NCBI RefSeq assembly: GCF_013141775.1
Contig: NZ_WHOB01000069.1
Coordinates: 372,001-436,000 of the forward strand
From: Paenibacillus phytohabitans
Lineage (GTDB): Bacteria > Bacillota > Bacilli > Paenibacillales > Paenibacillaceae
DNA: 64,000 bases
Direction of reading: 5' to 3'
This document shows positions 7,927 to 18,300 of the stretch, piece after piece. A model generated the notes under the pieces. That model made no database searches. It had not been told where the DNA came from and worked only from the letters and a program-made list of their open reading frames with translations. Positions within the stretch are counted from its first letter, which is position 1. Each line of letters begins with the position of its first letter. The position numbers were made by a program, and so were the translations under genes.

Positions 7927-9672
7927 ATGTGGAAACTCAGGGGGTTCATGAAGCCGTACGTACTCTGGTGCGTGCTCGCCCCGCTGTTAATGGTAGTTGA
8001 GGTTGTTATGGACCTGCTGCAGCCGGCGCTGATGGCCAGCATCGTAGACAAGGGCCTGATGATGAATGATTTGCCGCATATTATTTCGACAGGCGGGATC
8101 ATGCTTGGGGTTGCCATCGTAGGTATGGTCGGCGGTGTAGGCTGTACTGTTTTTTCAAGTATCGCTTCACAGAATTTCGGAAATGATCTGCGGATCAAGC
8201 TGTTTGAGCATATCCAGACCTTCTCTAACCGGAATCTGGACCGGCTGAAGACCGGATCGCTGATCACCCGTTTAACGAATGATGTGGTGCAGCTGCAGAC
8301 TTTCATGCAGATGATATTACGGATGTTTGTACGGTCTCCACTGCTGCTGATCGGCAGTCTGGTGATGGCGATCCGGATCAGCCCTTCGCTGGCGCTAATC
8401 CTGCTGGCTGCAGTCCCGCTGCTGTTCATTCTGCTATACGTGCTGATTCGTCTATCTTTTCCTTTGTTTGCTAGAATGCAGGAGAAGCTGGATGGGGTAA
8501 GCAATGTGCTGCAGGAGAACCTGTCCGGCATCCGCGTAATCAAGGCTTTTGTCCGCGCGGGGCATGAGCAGAAGCGGTTCGATGCCGCTAACACAGACTA
8601 TACCAATACCGGAATTAGAGCCATTCGCCTAATGGCGCTCAACATGCCGCTGATGATGCTTATCCTGAACGCAAGTATTATTGCCGTCCTCTGGTTCGGC
8701 GGTCTGCAGAACTGGAGCGGCAAGCTGCCTGTGGGTGAACTGATCGCATTCATTAACTATGTAACCCAGCTGCTGATGTCCATGATGATGCTGAGCAATA
8801 TGCTCGCGTTCGTATCACGGGCTAAGGTGTCAGGTGACCGGGTGAATGAAGTGTTCGCAACCACAAGCGAGATTACTGAAGCTCCTTCGGCGAATAGTGA
8901 TGTAATTACGCATGGACGGATCGAATTCAACCATGTCTCGTTCGCCTATAACCGGGCAGATGAGAATCTTGTGCTGGAGGATATCAGCTTTGTTGCGAAT
9001 CCCGGTGAGACAGTTGCTATTCTGGGGGCTACCGGTGCCGGCAAATCGACTCTGGTCAGCCTGATTCCACGGTTCTACGAGGTGTTGTCCGGAGCTATTG
9101 CCATTGACGGAACAGACATCCGGCAGATTGGCATTGATCATCTGCGCAGCCGGATCGGCTTCGTAATGCAGCAGTCGCTGCTGTTCAGCGGCAGCATCAG
9201 GGACAATATCCGCTACGGCCGTCCGGAAGCAACAGATGCAGAGGTAGAGCAGGCAGCTATAGCCGCCGAAGCACATGGATTTATCAATACGCTGCCGCAA
9301 GGCTATGATACCTTGCTCGGGCAGCGCGGCGTTAATCTGTCCGGCGGACAGAAGCAGCGGCTGTCCATCGCGCGTGCGCTGCTGATTCAGCCCGCCGTTC
9401 TGATTATGGATGACAGCACCAGTGCGCTGGATGCGGTAACGGATGCGCGGATTCGTCTGCTTTTGAAGACTCAGCTGCGGAACTGCACCATAGTGATGAT
9501 TGCCCAGCGTGTATCATCAATTATCGATGCGGACCGGATCCTGATCCTGGAGAATGGCCGGATTGCTGCCCAGGGCACCCATAAAGAACTGATGGCAGGC
9601 AGCGAGATTTACCGGGATATCCGGGAGTCGCAGCTGAAGGGAGAGGAGGAGCCTTATGTCCAATCATCCTAA
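7927..9672 (+). CDS. ABC exporter half-transporter, degenerate-site subunit (BmrC-like)
   Basis: 581 residues: an N-terminal six-helix exporter membrane domain (to ~310) fused to an ATPase domain. Walker A is GATGAGKST (near 370) and the signature is canonical LSGGQ (near 471). The Walker B reads LIMDDSTSALD, with Asp where the catalytic Glu is expected. This is the hallmark of one partner in heterodimeric exporters such as BmrCD and LmrCD, which have one degenerate ATP site. It overlaps the next half-transporter by 17 bases, which supports a 1:1 heterodimer. Multidrug or peptide export is inferred from family and from linkage to a nitroreductase and a palindromic drug-type operator. Confidence 0.93.
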   Translation: MWKLRGFMKPYVLWCVLAPLLMVVEVVMDLLQPALMASIVDKGLMMNDLPHIISTGGIMLGVAIVGMVGGVGCTVFSSIASQNFGNDLRIKLFEHIQTFSNRNLDRLKTGSLITRLTNDVVQLQTFMQMILRMFVRSPLLLIGSLVMAIRISPSLALILLAAVPLLFILLYVLIRLSFPLFARMQEKLDGVSNVLQENLSGIRVIKAFVRAGHEQKRFDAANTDYTNTGIRAIRLMALNMPLMMLILNASIIAVLWFGGLQNWSGKLPVGELIAFINYVTQLLMSMMMLSNMLAFVSRAKVSGDRVNEVFATTSEITEAPSANSDVITHGRIEFNHVSFAYNRADENLVLEDISFVANPGETVAILGATGAGKSTLVSLIPRFYEVLSGAIAIDGTDIRQIGIDHLRSRIGFVMQQSLLFSGSIRDNIRYGRPEATDAEVEQAAIAAEAHGFINTLPQGYDTLLGQRGVNLSGGQKQRLSIARALLIQPAVLIMDDSTSALDAVTDARIRLLLKTQLRNCTIVMIAQRVSSIIDADRILILENGRIAAQGTHKELMAGSEIYRDIRESQLKGEEEPYVQSS

Positions 9673-11500
9673 TCAGGCACAGGCACCTGTTCGACCAGGC
9701 GGATTCGGCGGGGGGCCACCCGGCGGCCGCGGGGCTGTGGTGCCGAAGGTTCGAGCGAAGAACCGCATGGCTACGATCAAACGTATCTGGTCCTATCTGA
9801 ACCGTCAGCGTACGGGACTCATTATGGTCTATATATTTACAATACTTAACGCCGTAGTAGCACTAATCGGGCCTTACCTGCTCGGAAAAGCGATAGACTC
9901 GGCAATCATTCCCCATGATTATGGGCTGCTCGTCCGGTTCTGCATCATGCTGGGCGGTGTTTACCTGCTAGGCAGCGCCGTCTCCTGGGTGCAGGCCTAT
10001 GTAATGACTTCCGTGTCACAGAGAACGGTGTTCGAGCTGCGGCGTGATCTGTTCGCTAAATATCAGGAGCTGCCTATAGGCTTCTTCGATACGCGTGCCA
10101 ATGGCGAGCTGATGAGCCGGGCAACTAATGACATCGACAACGTATCGAACTCATTGAATCAAAGTGTTACCCAGCTGCTGAACAGTCTCATCACATTAAG
10201 CGGCTCGCTGGTCATTATGCTGATGCTGAATGTTCCGCTGACGGTAATCGCATTGGTGACAATCCCGCTGGTCCTGCTGGCCAGCCGTAAGATTACAGGC
10301 TTGAGCCGGATCTATTTCAAGAATCAGCAGCAGTATCTGGGTGAACTCAACGGCTTCATTGAAGAAGCGATCAGCGGCCAGAAGGTGATTAAGCAGTACC
10401 GCAGAGAAGAAGCTGAAACGGCAAGATTCCGCGGAATGAGCAGTGAACTCAATAAGGTCAGCATTAAGGCGCAGATTGTATCCGGACTGGTCGGTCCGGT
10501 CATGAACCTGATTAACAATCTGGATTTCGCGCTGATTGCCAGTGTGGGCGGTTGGATGGCATTTAAAGGGCTGGCTACGGTCGGGGTTATTGTCAGTATG
10601 CTGAACTACGCTAAGCAGTTCAGCCGGCCGATATCCGAGCTTGCGAACCAGTACAATCTGATCCAGTCGGCAATTGCCGGAGCGGAGCGTGTATTCGAAG
10701 TGATGGATATGCCTTCGGAGTACACCGGCGAGCAGCCGCAAGAGCTGCAACGGGTGCACGGGGAAGTGATTTTCCGTGATGTCGTCTTCGGCTATCAGGC
10801 AGATGCTCCGATACTGAACGGTGTAAGCTTCGAAGCGAAGCCTGGCGAGAAGATCGCACTCGTCGGCCCGACCGGGGCAGGGAAGACCACTATTGTTAAC
10901 CTGCTGACCCGCTTCTACGAAATTAACAGCGGGGAGCTGCTGATCGACGGGCGAGATATCCGCGAGCTGAACAAAAATGAGCTGCGCAGCCAGTTAGGCA
11001 TGGTACTGCAGGATGCGCATGTATTCTCAGGAACAATTCGTGAGAATATCCGGTTCGGCCGTCTGGACGCTAGCGACCGTGAGGTTGAAGAAGCCGCGAG
11101 CCTGGCTAACGTCAGCGGGTTCATCGCAAGATTGCCGCAGGGATATGATACGATGCTGGGTACGGAAGGAACGACACTCAGCCACGGCCAGCGCCAGCTG
11201 CTGACGATTGCCCGTGCCATCCTTGCCGATCCGGCTATCCTTATTCTCGATGAGGCAACCAGCAGCGTCGATACCCGGACTGAAATGCATATCCAGCAGG
11301 CGATGCGGACCCTGATGAAGGGCCGGACCAGCTTCGTGATTGCCCACAGGCTCAGCACGATCCAGGATGCGGACCGGATTCTCGTCATCCAGGGCGGCCA
11401 GATCGCCGAGCAGGGCAGCCACGAGCAGCTGCTTGCCCTTAAAGGTGTATACCATGAGCTGTATAACAGCCAGTTCAAGCATGCGGTTCAGGCAGGGTAA
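9656..11500 (+). CDS. ABC exporter half-transporter, catalytic-Glu subunit (BmrD-like)
   Basis: 614 residues. A Gly/Pro-rich N-terminal extension of ~40 residues (FGGGPPGGRG) precedes a six-helix membrane domain and an ATPase domain. Walker A is PTGAGKTTI (near 405), the signature is non-canonical LSHGQ (near 508) and Walker B is canonical LILDEATSS (near 529). Its altered signature faces the Asp-containing Walker B of the partner, so both defects fall in the same composite ATP site, as known for asymmetric heterodimeric exporters. Start ATG has a GAGGAGGAG site inside the upstream gene. A terminator follows at 11540. Confidence 0.93.
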   Translation: MSNHPNQAQAPVRPGGFGGGPPGGRGAVVPKVRAKNRMATIKRIWSYLNRQRTGLIMVYIFTILNAVVALIGPYLLGKAIDSAIIPHDYGLLVRFCIMLGGVYLLGSAVSWVQAYVMTSVSQRTVFELRRDLFAKYQELPIGFFDTRANGELMSRATNDIDNVSNSLNQSVTQLLNSLITLSGSLVIMLMLNVPLTVIALVTIPLVLLASRKITGLSRIYFKNQQQYLGELNGFIEEAISGQKVIKQYRREEAETARFRGMSSELNKVSIKAQIVSGLVGPVMNLINNLDFALIASVGGWMAFKGLATVGVIVSMLNYAKQFSRPISELANQYNLIQSAIAGAERVFEVMDMPSEYTGEQPQELQRVHGEVIFRDVVFGYQADAPILNGVSFEAKPGEKIALVGPTGAGKTTIVNLLTRFYEINSGELLIDGRDIRELNKNELRSQLGMVLQDAHVFSGTIRENIRFGRLDASDREVEEAASLANVSGFIARLPQGYDTMLGTEGTTLSHGQRQLLTIARAILADPAILILDEATSSVDTRTEMHIQQAMRTLMKGRTSFVIAHRLSTIQDADRILVIQGGQIAEQGSHEQLLALKGVYHELYNSQFKHAVQAG

Positions 11501-11539
11501 GGCAGCAACAGTACATTTGAATAGTTACTTTTCAGGAGG

Positions 11540-11567
11540 GCAGCGCAATGCGCTGCTTCTTTTTTTG
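11540..11567 (+). terminator. Intrinsic terminator after the ABC exporter operon
   Basis: GCAGCGC pairs with GCGCTGC around a three-base loop and is followed by TTCTTTTTTT. Confidence 0.85.
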
Positions 11568-11649
11568 GGGAAATATGAATCAGGGCACATAAAGGACATA
11601 ACACTCGACTATGCTGAGTGGTATAAACGGGCGGAAAGCGGGGACTACA

Positions 11650-12330
11650 TTGAAGAAAAAATTGCTGCTCGTCGAGGATGAGCTGCGTATCCGTGAACTG
11701 GTATCGGATTATTTCATCCAGAACGGCTGGGAAGTGCGCGAAGCCGACAACGGACAGGATGCGCTCCTCTGGTTCGATTCACTTCTGCCGGATCTGCTGA
11801 TTCTGGATATCATGATGCCCAAGCTGAATGGATTTGAGGTCTGCCGGGAAATCCGCAAGCAATCAGCGATCCCCATTATTCTGCTGACCGCCAAGTCTGC
11901 AGATGACGACAAAATATACGGCTTTGAATTAGGTGCAGATGATTATGTAACCAAGCCCTTCAGTCCTAAAGTACTGGTGGCCCGGGCAAATGCGCTGATG
12001 AAACGGGCCCAAGGCATTCATCTGCCGGATTCGGGCATTGTGAAGTTTGGGTCGGCGATCTTCAACACGCTGGCACACCGCCTGGAGGTAGAGGGTGCAG
12101 AAGTCGAGCTTACCCCGAAGGAATATGATCTCTTATGGCTGCTGATCCGCAATAAGGGGATTGTGATTTCCCGGGATACGATCCTCAGCCGGGTCTGGGG
12201 AATTGAATTTGAAGGAGACTCCCGTGTCGTGGATAGCCATATCAAGAAACTGCGCAGCAAGCTGGGTTATGAGTCCCGCTATATCCGTACGGTCATCGGT
12301 ACAGGGTACAGGTTTGAGGTTGAGGAATGA
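11650..12330 (+). CDS. OmpR-family response regulator
   Basis: 226 residues: a receiver domain starting KKKLLLVEDELRIRE, with phospho-acceptor Asp in LLILDIMMPKLNG and the conserved Lys in DDYVTKPFSP, then an OmpR/PhoB winged-helix DNA-binding domain ending VIGTGYRFEV. The proposed start is TTG at 11650, because family members begin one or two residues before this Lys-rich strand; an upstream in-frame ATG at 11611 would add 13 atypical residues. The stop overlaps the start of the histidine kinase gene (ATGA), so the pair is translationally coupled. Targets are unknown; the preceding ABC exporter is a possible one by position only. Confidence 0.92.
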   Translation: MKKKLLLVEDELRIRELVSDYFIQNGWEVREADNGQDALLWFDSLLPDLLILDIMMPKLNGFEVCREIRKQSAIPIILLTAKSADDDKIYGFELGADDYVTKPFSPKVLVARANALMKRAQGIHLPDSGIVKFGSAIFNTLAHRLEVEGAEVELTPKEYDLLWLLIRNKGIVISRDTILSRVWGIEFEGDSRVVDSHIKKLRSKLGYESRYIRTVIGTGYRFEVEE

Positions 12331-14081
12331 GAAGACGCGGAATTACCTTTAAGCTGTTTGTGATGACCGTGATCTTTTTTGTATGTTTTTACGGGATGGT
12401 GATCTTGAGCCAGTTGCTGTTCTTCGACAGCTTCTACCAGAGCCAGAAGGAGAACAGGGTGGAAAAGCATCTTAAGAGCTTCGGGACGGGCTATACAGAA
12501 GAATCCTGGGGGCGGAGCCGTACTTCCCGCGAACTGGTCCGCTTCATGCTGCGCAATAAGACTCAAATGGTCATTCTGAAGCTGGATGGCCGAATGAAGT
12601 CTGAGGATCCGTTCCGGATGAAGGTGATGGATGAAGCGGGCAAGATTCAGGTGATTCCGATGTCCCTGTTCATGAACGAGTACGGAGATCCGCTTAGGGC
12701 AGCCAATCTCAAGGAAAATGATCAAGTCACCGTCCTGGGAGAACGTCTTGAGGAAGACAATGACCCCGGGAATCTGATCTATCCGCTCACGATTACGAAG
12801 CAAGGCGGACCGCAGATCGGCGAGGAGCCTGAAGACGGGATGAGCACTATTTCCGGGACAATTACTGAACTTGTATTACCGGATCTGAAAGTCTGGAACC
12901 CGCGGCAGGGCATCCTCTTCGAGGCCTTGGAGGACTGGTTTCCTCTGACTCTTGACCAGAACGAAGAACTACGTAATCTGAACATAGTGAAAGAGGAGTG
13001 GACCGCTCCCTGGAGCGGCATCCGGAATTCTATCATCATCCTTCCGGTCAAGCAGGCGAACGGGGAAGTGGAGCTCTTATTCACGGTCACCTCCCTGCAG
13101 GATGTTAAGGATTCGAATGTGGCGCTGCGCTGGTTCTTTTTATATCTGGGGATCGGTGGGTTTGTTCTGATACTGGTCCTGTCGCTGTTCTATTCCAAGA
13201 TGGTTACCCGTCCGCTGATTAAGCTCAATAATATCGCCAAACGGATGGTGTCGCTCGATTTCACAGGTCATTCTTCGATCCGTCAAAAGGATGAGCTGGG
13301 CAGCTTGTCCAAAAGCATGTTCACTTTGTCGCAAAGTCTGGATGCTGCACTGGGTGAGCTTCGTGAGGCGAATCAGCAGCTGGTTGAGGATATGGAGCAG
13401 AAGAAGAAAATGGAGCAGATGCAGCAGGACTTTTTTGCGAGCGCCTCTCACGAATTGAAGACTCCGCTCAGTATTATCAAGGGATTCGCCGAAGGTCTGG
13501 AGGATGGGGTAAGCGCCGGCAAACAGGATCATTATATCAAGGTCATTATCGAGGAAGCCGACAAGATGGAGTTTCTCGTCAAAGATATGCTCGATTTAGC
13601 CAAGCTGGAGTCCGGAACCATCAAACTCCGCAAAAGCTCCTTCATGCTGAGTGAAATGACGGAGAAGGTGACGGACAAGCTGATACATTCACTCGGTGAC
13701 AAGCAGCTGAATGTGGTTATTATTCCTGCGAACGAGCGGCCGCTTTATGCCGATGCGTCCTGGATTGGGCAGGTAATCAGCAACCTGCTGACCAATGCGA
13801 TCAGACATGCGGAGCATGGCAGTACAATAACCGTTGCCGTGGAGGGTCAAGAGAAATCACTTTCATTCAACATACACAATAAGGGTGAGAATATTCCCGA
13901 GGATCAGCTGGAGCAGATCTGGGAGCGCTTCTACCGGGCGGAGGCTTCACGCAGCCGTTTGACAGGGGGAACCGGACTCGGGCTGTCGATTACGAAGCAG
14001 ATACTCGATATGCACGGCTGCCGGTATGCAGTGATAAACACAACGGACGGCGTCTGTTTTAGTGTGACCTTTGAAGGCTGA
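12327..14081 (+). CDS. Membrane sensor histidine kinase
   Basis: 584 residues. A first membrane helix (about residues 9-32), a long extracytoplasmic sensor region to ~265, a second helix (about 268-290), a HAMP linker, a coiled-coil stretch with EKKKMEQMQQ, then HisKA with the phospho-accepting His in SASHELKTPLS (near residue 376) and HATPase_c with NLLTNAIRHA (N box) and GTGLGLSI (G2 box). The sensor region shows no named domain by eye. It is the partner of the response regulator immediately upstream, which it overlaps by four bases. Confidence 0.92.
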   Translation: MRRRGITFKLFVMTVIFFVCFYGMVILSQLLFFDSFYQSQKENRVEKHLKSFGTGYTEESWGRSRTSRELVRFMLRNKTQMVILKLDGRMKSEDPFRMKVMDEAGKIQVIPMSLFMNEYGDPLRAANLKENDQVTVLGERLEEDNDPGNLIYPLTITKQGGPQIGEEPEDGMSTISGTITELVLPDLKVWNPRQGILFEALEDWFPLTLDQNEELRNLNIVKEEWTAPWSGIRNSIIILPVKQANGEVELLFTVTSLQDVKDSNVALRWFFLYLGIGGFVLILVLSLFYSKMVTRPLIKLNNIAKRMVSLDFTGHSSIRQKDELGSLSKSMFTLSQSLDAALGELREANQQLVEDMEQKKKMEQMQQDFFASASHELKTPLSIIKGFAEGLEDGVSAGKQDHYIKVIIEEADKMEFLVKDMLDLAKLESGTIKLRKSSFMLSEMTEKVTDKLIHSLGDKQLNVVIIPANERPLYADASWIGQVISNLLTNAIRHAEHGSTITVAVEGQEKSLSFNIHNKGENIPEDQLEQIWERFYRAEASRSRLTGGTGLGLSITKQILDMHGCRYAVINTTDGVCFSVTFEG

Positions 14082-14138
14082 ACGGACTTATTACTACCTG
14101 TCAAGAATTCTTATATTTTGAGAAAGGAGTGAAACAGC

Positions 14139-14663
14139 ATGAAATGGAACTGGCTGCCTTCAATGTGCACACTGGGAAACCTGGGACTTGGATCAGTTTC
14201 CTTGCTTTTCACCATTCAAGAACGTTATAATCTCGCCTTACTAATGATACTGCTTGCGGCAATATGTGATGTCATGGACGGATTACTGGCTAGAATACTC
14301 AATTGTACCAGCGATTTCGGCAAACAACTGGACTCTCTGGCAGATATTATTTCCTTTGGACTTGCTCCTACCTTCCTCATATTGCTGTACAGGCTGGAGA
14401 ATATGCAGTGGCTTGGACCTGTTGCAGCGATTGCATTCCTGATCTGCGGGGCGCTGCGCCTGGCCAGATTTAATCTGTCTGCGCCTTCGAAGGGGTTCAC
14501 GGGGATGCCAATTACGGCTGCAGGCGTTATTTTATCAATGATTGCATTGGTGGATGAACGGATGAAGCCGGAGCTGGTCATCGCCGTAATGGGGCTGCTG
14601 TCACTGCTCATGGTAAGCCGGATTCCATTCCCGTCGTTCAAAAAATTCGTCAACAGGAAGTGA
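14139..14663 (+). CDS. pssA: CDP-diacylglycerol--serine O-phosphatidyltransferase
   Basis: PssA condenses CDP-diacylglycerol with L-serine to phosphatidylserine, the precursor of phosphatidylethanolamine. The 174-residue membrane protein has the complete CDP-alcohol phosphotransferase motif: D-x-x-D-G-x-x-A-R in CDVMDGLLARI followed by FGKQLDSLAD at the required spacing. An AGAAAGGAGTG site precedes the ATG. The DedA-family gene starts six bases after the stop, so they form a phospholipid/membrane pair. Length matches Gram-positive PssA. Assignment to serine rather than another alcohol rests on overall resemblance to Bacillus PssA. Confidence 0.88.
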   Translation: MKWNWLPSMCTLGNLGLGSVSLLFTIQERYNLALLMILLAAICDVMDGLLARILNCTSDFGKQLDSLADIISFGLAPTFLILLYRLENMQWLGPVAAIAFLICGALRLARFNLSAPSKGFTGMPITAAGVILSMIALVDERMKPELVIAVMGLLSLLMVSRIPFPSFKKFVNRK

Positions 14664-14669
14664 TGCCTT

Positions 14670-15164
14670 ATGCCCTGGATCATGGAGATGATCTCGCAAT
14701 ACGGATATATAGCTATATTTGCACTGCTCGCGCTGGGACTTCTTGGACTCCCGGTTCCCGATGAGCTGCTGATGCTGTTCGTGGGCTATCTGTCTTCGAC
14801 AATGGTGCTGGATTTCTCAGTTTCGGTGCTGGTGTGCTTCATCGGCTCAATAACAGGTATGCTGATCAGCTATACGATCGGTCTGAGACTCGGGCAGCCG
14901 GTGGTAGACAAATACGGGAAGTGGATAGGGCTTACGCCGAAGCGGTTCGCGAGTGTGAAACGATGGTTCTTCCGGTTCGGCAACTGGACGGTCTTCATCG
15001 CTTATTTCGTCCCGGGCCTCAGACATGTTACGAGCTATATCTCCGGAATCAGTGCAATGTCTTTCAGGAAATATCTGGTTGTCACCGTTGCCGGTGCATT
15101 TATCTGGTCGCTTCTGTTTGTTTCTATCGGGTATCTGGTGGGTGCAAGGTTATCCTTTGCGTAG
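14670..15164 (+). CDS. DedA-family membrane protein, short at the C terminus
   Basis: 164 residues. DedA/SNARE-associated family proteins move lipids between membrane leaflets (undecaprenyl phosphate or phosphatidylethanolamine in studied members). Visible are the re-entrant N-terminal LLGLPVPDELLMLFVGYL, the amphipathic KRWFFRFGNWTVFIAYFVPGLRHVTSYISGISAM with the conserved R and P, and the final GAFIWSLLFVSIGYLVGARL. Typical members run about 30 residues further with one more hydrophobic stretch; this one stops soon after GYLVGA. The other frames downstream do not restore a DedA-like end, so it may be a naturally short version or a degraded tail. Linked to pssA. Confidence 0.85.
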   Translation: MPWIMEMISQYGYIAIFALLALGLLGLPVPDELLMLFVGYLSSTMVLDFSVSVLVCFIGSITGMLISYTIGLRLGQPVVDKYGKWIGLTPKRFASVKRWFFRFGNWTVFIAYFVPGLRHVTSYISGISAMSFRKYLVVTVAGAFIWSLLFVSIGYLVGARLSFA

Positions 15165-15176
15165 CTTTGCATGGTT

Positions 15177-15206
15177 TTGCAATGACCGGAGCGGGCAGGG
15201 TATGAT
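15177..15206 (+). promoter_or_regulatory. Possible promoter for the GNAT-fusion gene
   Basis: TTGCAA (15177-15182) and TATGAT (15201-15206), 18 bases apart. They would give a leader of about 140 bases before the ATG at 15355. Confidence 0.35.
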
Positions 15207-15354
15207 GATAGCTATAGGTAATAAACTTTTATAATCAAAGAAGATATTACTATGGTTAAACCTTCTATTATATACTGTAAAAAACATCCACTTATTGCCG
15301 TGTGTGCATTGCATTAGGTGAGAAGCTATAGTGATCTGAGGAGGGAATACCGTA

Positions 15355-18300
15355 ATGCCGGAAACACAAGAAATAGTCATTGAAGAATACGTGCCTGCCA
15401 AACATGCCGCGTCCATTGCCGAGATGTGGAATCGGAGCTTTGAGAGCTGGGGCGGGGACAATACTTACCGGACAGAGGAAAGTGTACTCCGTGAACACGA
15501 GAACAGCACGCTGCTCAAGGTATTTCTGGCCGTTGCGGGCGGAGAGGTTATCGGATATTGCAGCTTCTCCCACTACAAAGAGGATACAGGCGCGCTTTAT
15601 ATTCCACTGCTCAACGTCAGACCGGATTTCCATGGACGTAAGGTTGGCAAGAGACTGGTAAGACAAGCTGTCGAGGAGACCATCCGGCTTGGCTGGCCCC
15701 GGCTTGATTTGTACACCTGGGCAGGGAACGTCAAGGCGGTTCCTACCTATAAGAAAAGCGGTTTTTTCTGGGAGAAACGGGACGATACCACCCACCTGAT
15801 GAACTTTATCCCTTCAGTGCTGCAGACCGGAGCGGTGAAGTCTTATTTCGGGAAGATCGACTGGTATAACGACAGCATCCGCGAGATCAACGTTCAGCCT
15901 GACGGCCAGGGGGATAACGGATTTGACTATTTTACATATGAATGGCTGAAAGACGGCCTGCAGCTGAAAATGCAGTATGAGCGGAGCGGCCGCGGCCTGC
16001 GCCTGATTGAGACGGAGGATTACCGGATACAGGCAACGATTCCTGACCGGCATGAGCTGCCTTTTGGAGCCCGATACCCCATTGTCTATGAAGCTGTGAA
16101 TAAGAGCGGAAAGCCTTTGGCTCTGGAGATTAAGGGCATAAGCAATCCGCAAATCAGCTTTGAGCTGAACGGAGCGCAGGAGATTGAATCCGAGGCAAGG
16201 ATCGAAGGCAGCTTCTTCATCCATCCGGCAGAAGAGGAACAGAGTATCTATCAGACCCATCCGGTCGTTGAGGCCGAACTGCTCATTAATGGCCTGCCTG
16301 CCGTATTCAAACTCGGGGTTGAACCCAAATTCCCGGTCAAAGTACAGCTGCAGCTGCCGGACAGAATAGCTTATATAGGCGAAGAGCTTGAAATTGATGT
16401 GATTATCGAAAATGAATACAACGCAGATACGGTGTTCGTCTTCGACCTGCCTGATGATGCTATACTCGCTTTCGGGCAGTCTGCACTTAAAGTCGAAGTT
16501 CCGGCAAAGGGCCGGAGAACGGTTACTGTACAAGCGCGGCTGCAAGCCTACGGCATTTGGCATCATAATGTGAAGATCCTTAATGGGGGCAGCAGTCCGG
16601 AGGAGGCCGCTTCATTAATTCACCAGCAGGAGATGAGCCTGGTCTTCCCTGGGGCAGATGCTGCCTTTGGCGGCAAAACGGAGAAGGAATGGATCATCAG
16701 CAGCGGAAGATATTCGGCAGTCCTGGAGAAATCCGGCAATACGCTGAAGCTATATGACGGCCGTAAAAATGTCGTTAGCCTGCCTTATCCGAAGTTCGGT
16801 CTGCCGTATACCAATGAGTTCAAGAAGGCATCGCCTATTGAAGTGCAGTATGATACAGATGATGGAGCCATTGTGCTTGAAGCCGTCTATGAACTTACAG
16901 CAAGAAAGGGCATGCTGCTGACCATGGTGGTGAAACTGAACAGCAATGGGCTCATCTCCCGGCATTTCAGGATTCATAACCCGCTGGACACGGATCAGGA
17001 GGAAGAATTGGTCCTCAAGGACAGCTTCGAGTTCAGCCTTAGGGGAGGCGTTATTCCTTATAACGGCAAGTATCTGGATTTAAAATCAGGTGTAGAGGCT
17101 TCCAGCCCGGACTACTGGGATGTGCAGAAGTTCACAGAGAACTGGATGTTCGCTTCACATGGGGCAATCTCGCGGGGAATCAGCTGGCCGGCAGAATTAG
17201 AGCTTATCCAGGAGTCGTGGCTGCATGCAGTTGAGCATTCGCTGGGCCGGATTCCGGCTGGAGGCAAGCTGGAGACAGCTCCACTGCGGATTGCGCTGGG
17301 AACCTGGAACACCTGGCAGGATTTCCGTTCGTTCGCACTGCAATGCAGCAACACACGCGATCTGAATGCTGCACAACAACTGGAAGTGAAGCTTAATCAG
17401 GGTAACCCGTTCATCAGCGGTCCGCTTACACTCTCCATTCTGGAGCAGAAGAAGAGTTATTTGGACGGAGAGATTACTGTTTCTTCTTGTGCAGGCAGCA
17501 TTGAGGAGACATCAATTGCGGTACAAGGTGAACACAAGCTCTCGGAAATCAGCCTTACGCTGACCCGTTCATCAGGCTCTGAGCCCGATCTCCTTACGCT
17601 GCAGCTGGATATGGATATTTATGAGAGCTCCAGAGCTTTCCTTGTCCTTCCTGTGTCGGATCAGGTTATCCGCCGTCAGACGCTGGAGATTGAGCAGTCT
17701 CAGGTGCTTGCCGTAGACAACGGAATTCTGCGGATACAGGCCAGCAGCGATTTTGCTCCGGGATTATTCTCGCTGGAGTATCGGGGACAGGAATGGCTGG
17801 ATTCCTCTTTTCCACAGCCCATAGCTAAATCCTGGTGGAATCCCTGGGTGGGTGGGATTTTAACTTCGATCACTGACATGTCATTACGCAGCTTCATGGA
17901 GGAGCCGCGGACCGCTGAGTTCGCTGAGCTCATGGACGATAAGGGTAACCGCTGGTCGGGCATACGCATGAGCGTTACCATTCAGCAGAATGATAAGTAC
18001 AAAGGACTTATCCTGCATCAATATTTCATGATGCTTCCGGGTGTGCCTGTGCTTGCCTCTACTGTACACATTGAACAGAATACAGGCACGCCGTTATATC
18101 CGCTCGAGCTTGAAACCTCGTCCCATTACCGTGCGGCCGCTGACCTTAAGGACAGCAGAGGGTATCTGAAGAACAGCAGTGGTGAAGAGCTGGTGTATAA
18201 GGCAGGAAGAGTCCAACTGGGGGTTAGAAGTACTAACGGAATCCTTCAAGTGGGCTCCACAGAACGTAAACAGCGCCTGACTCTAGTTACTGCACCGGAT

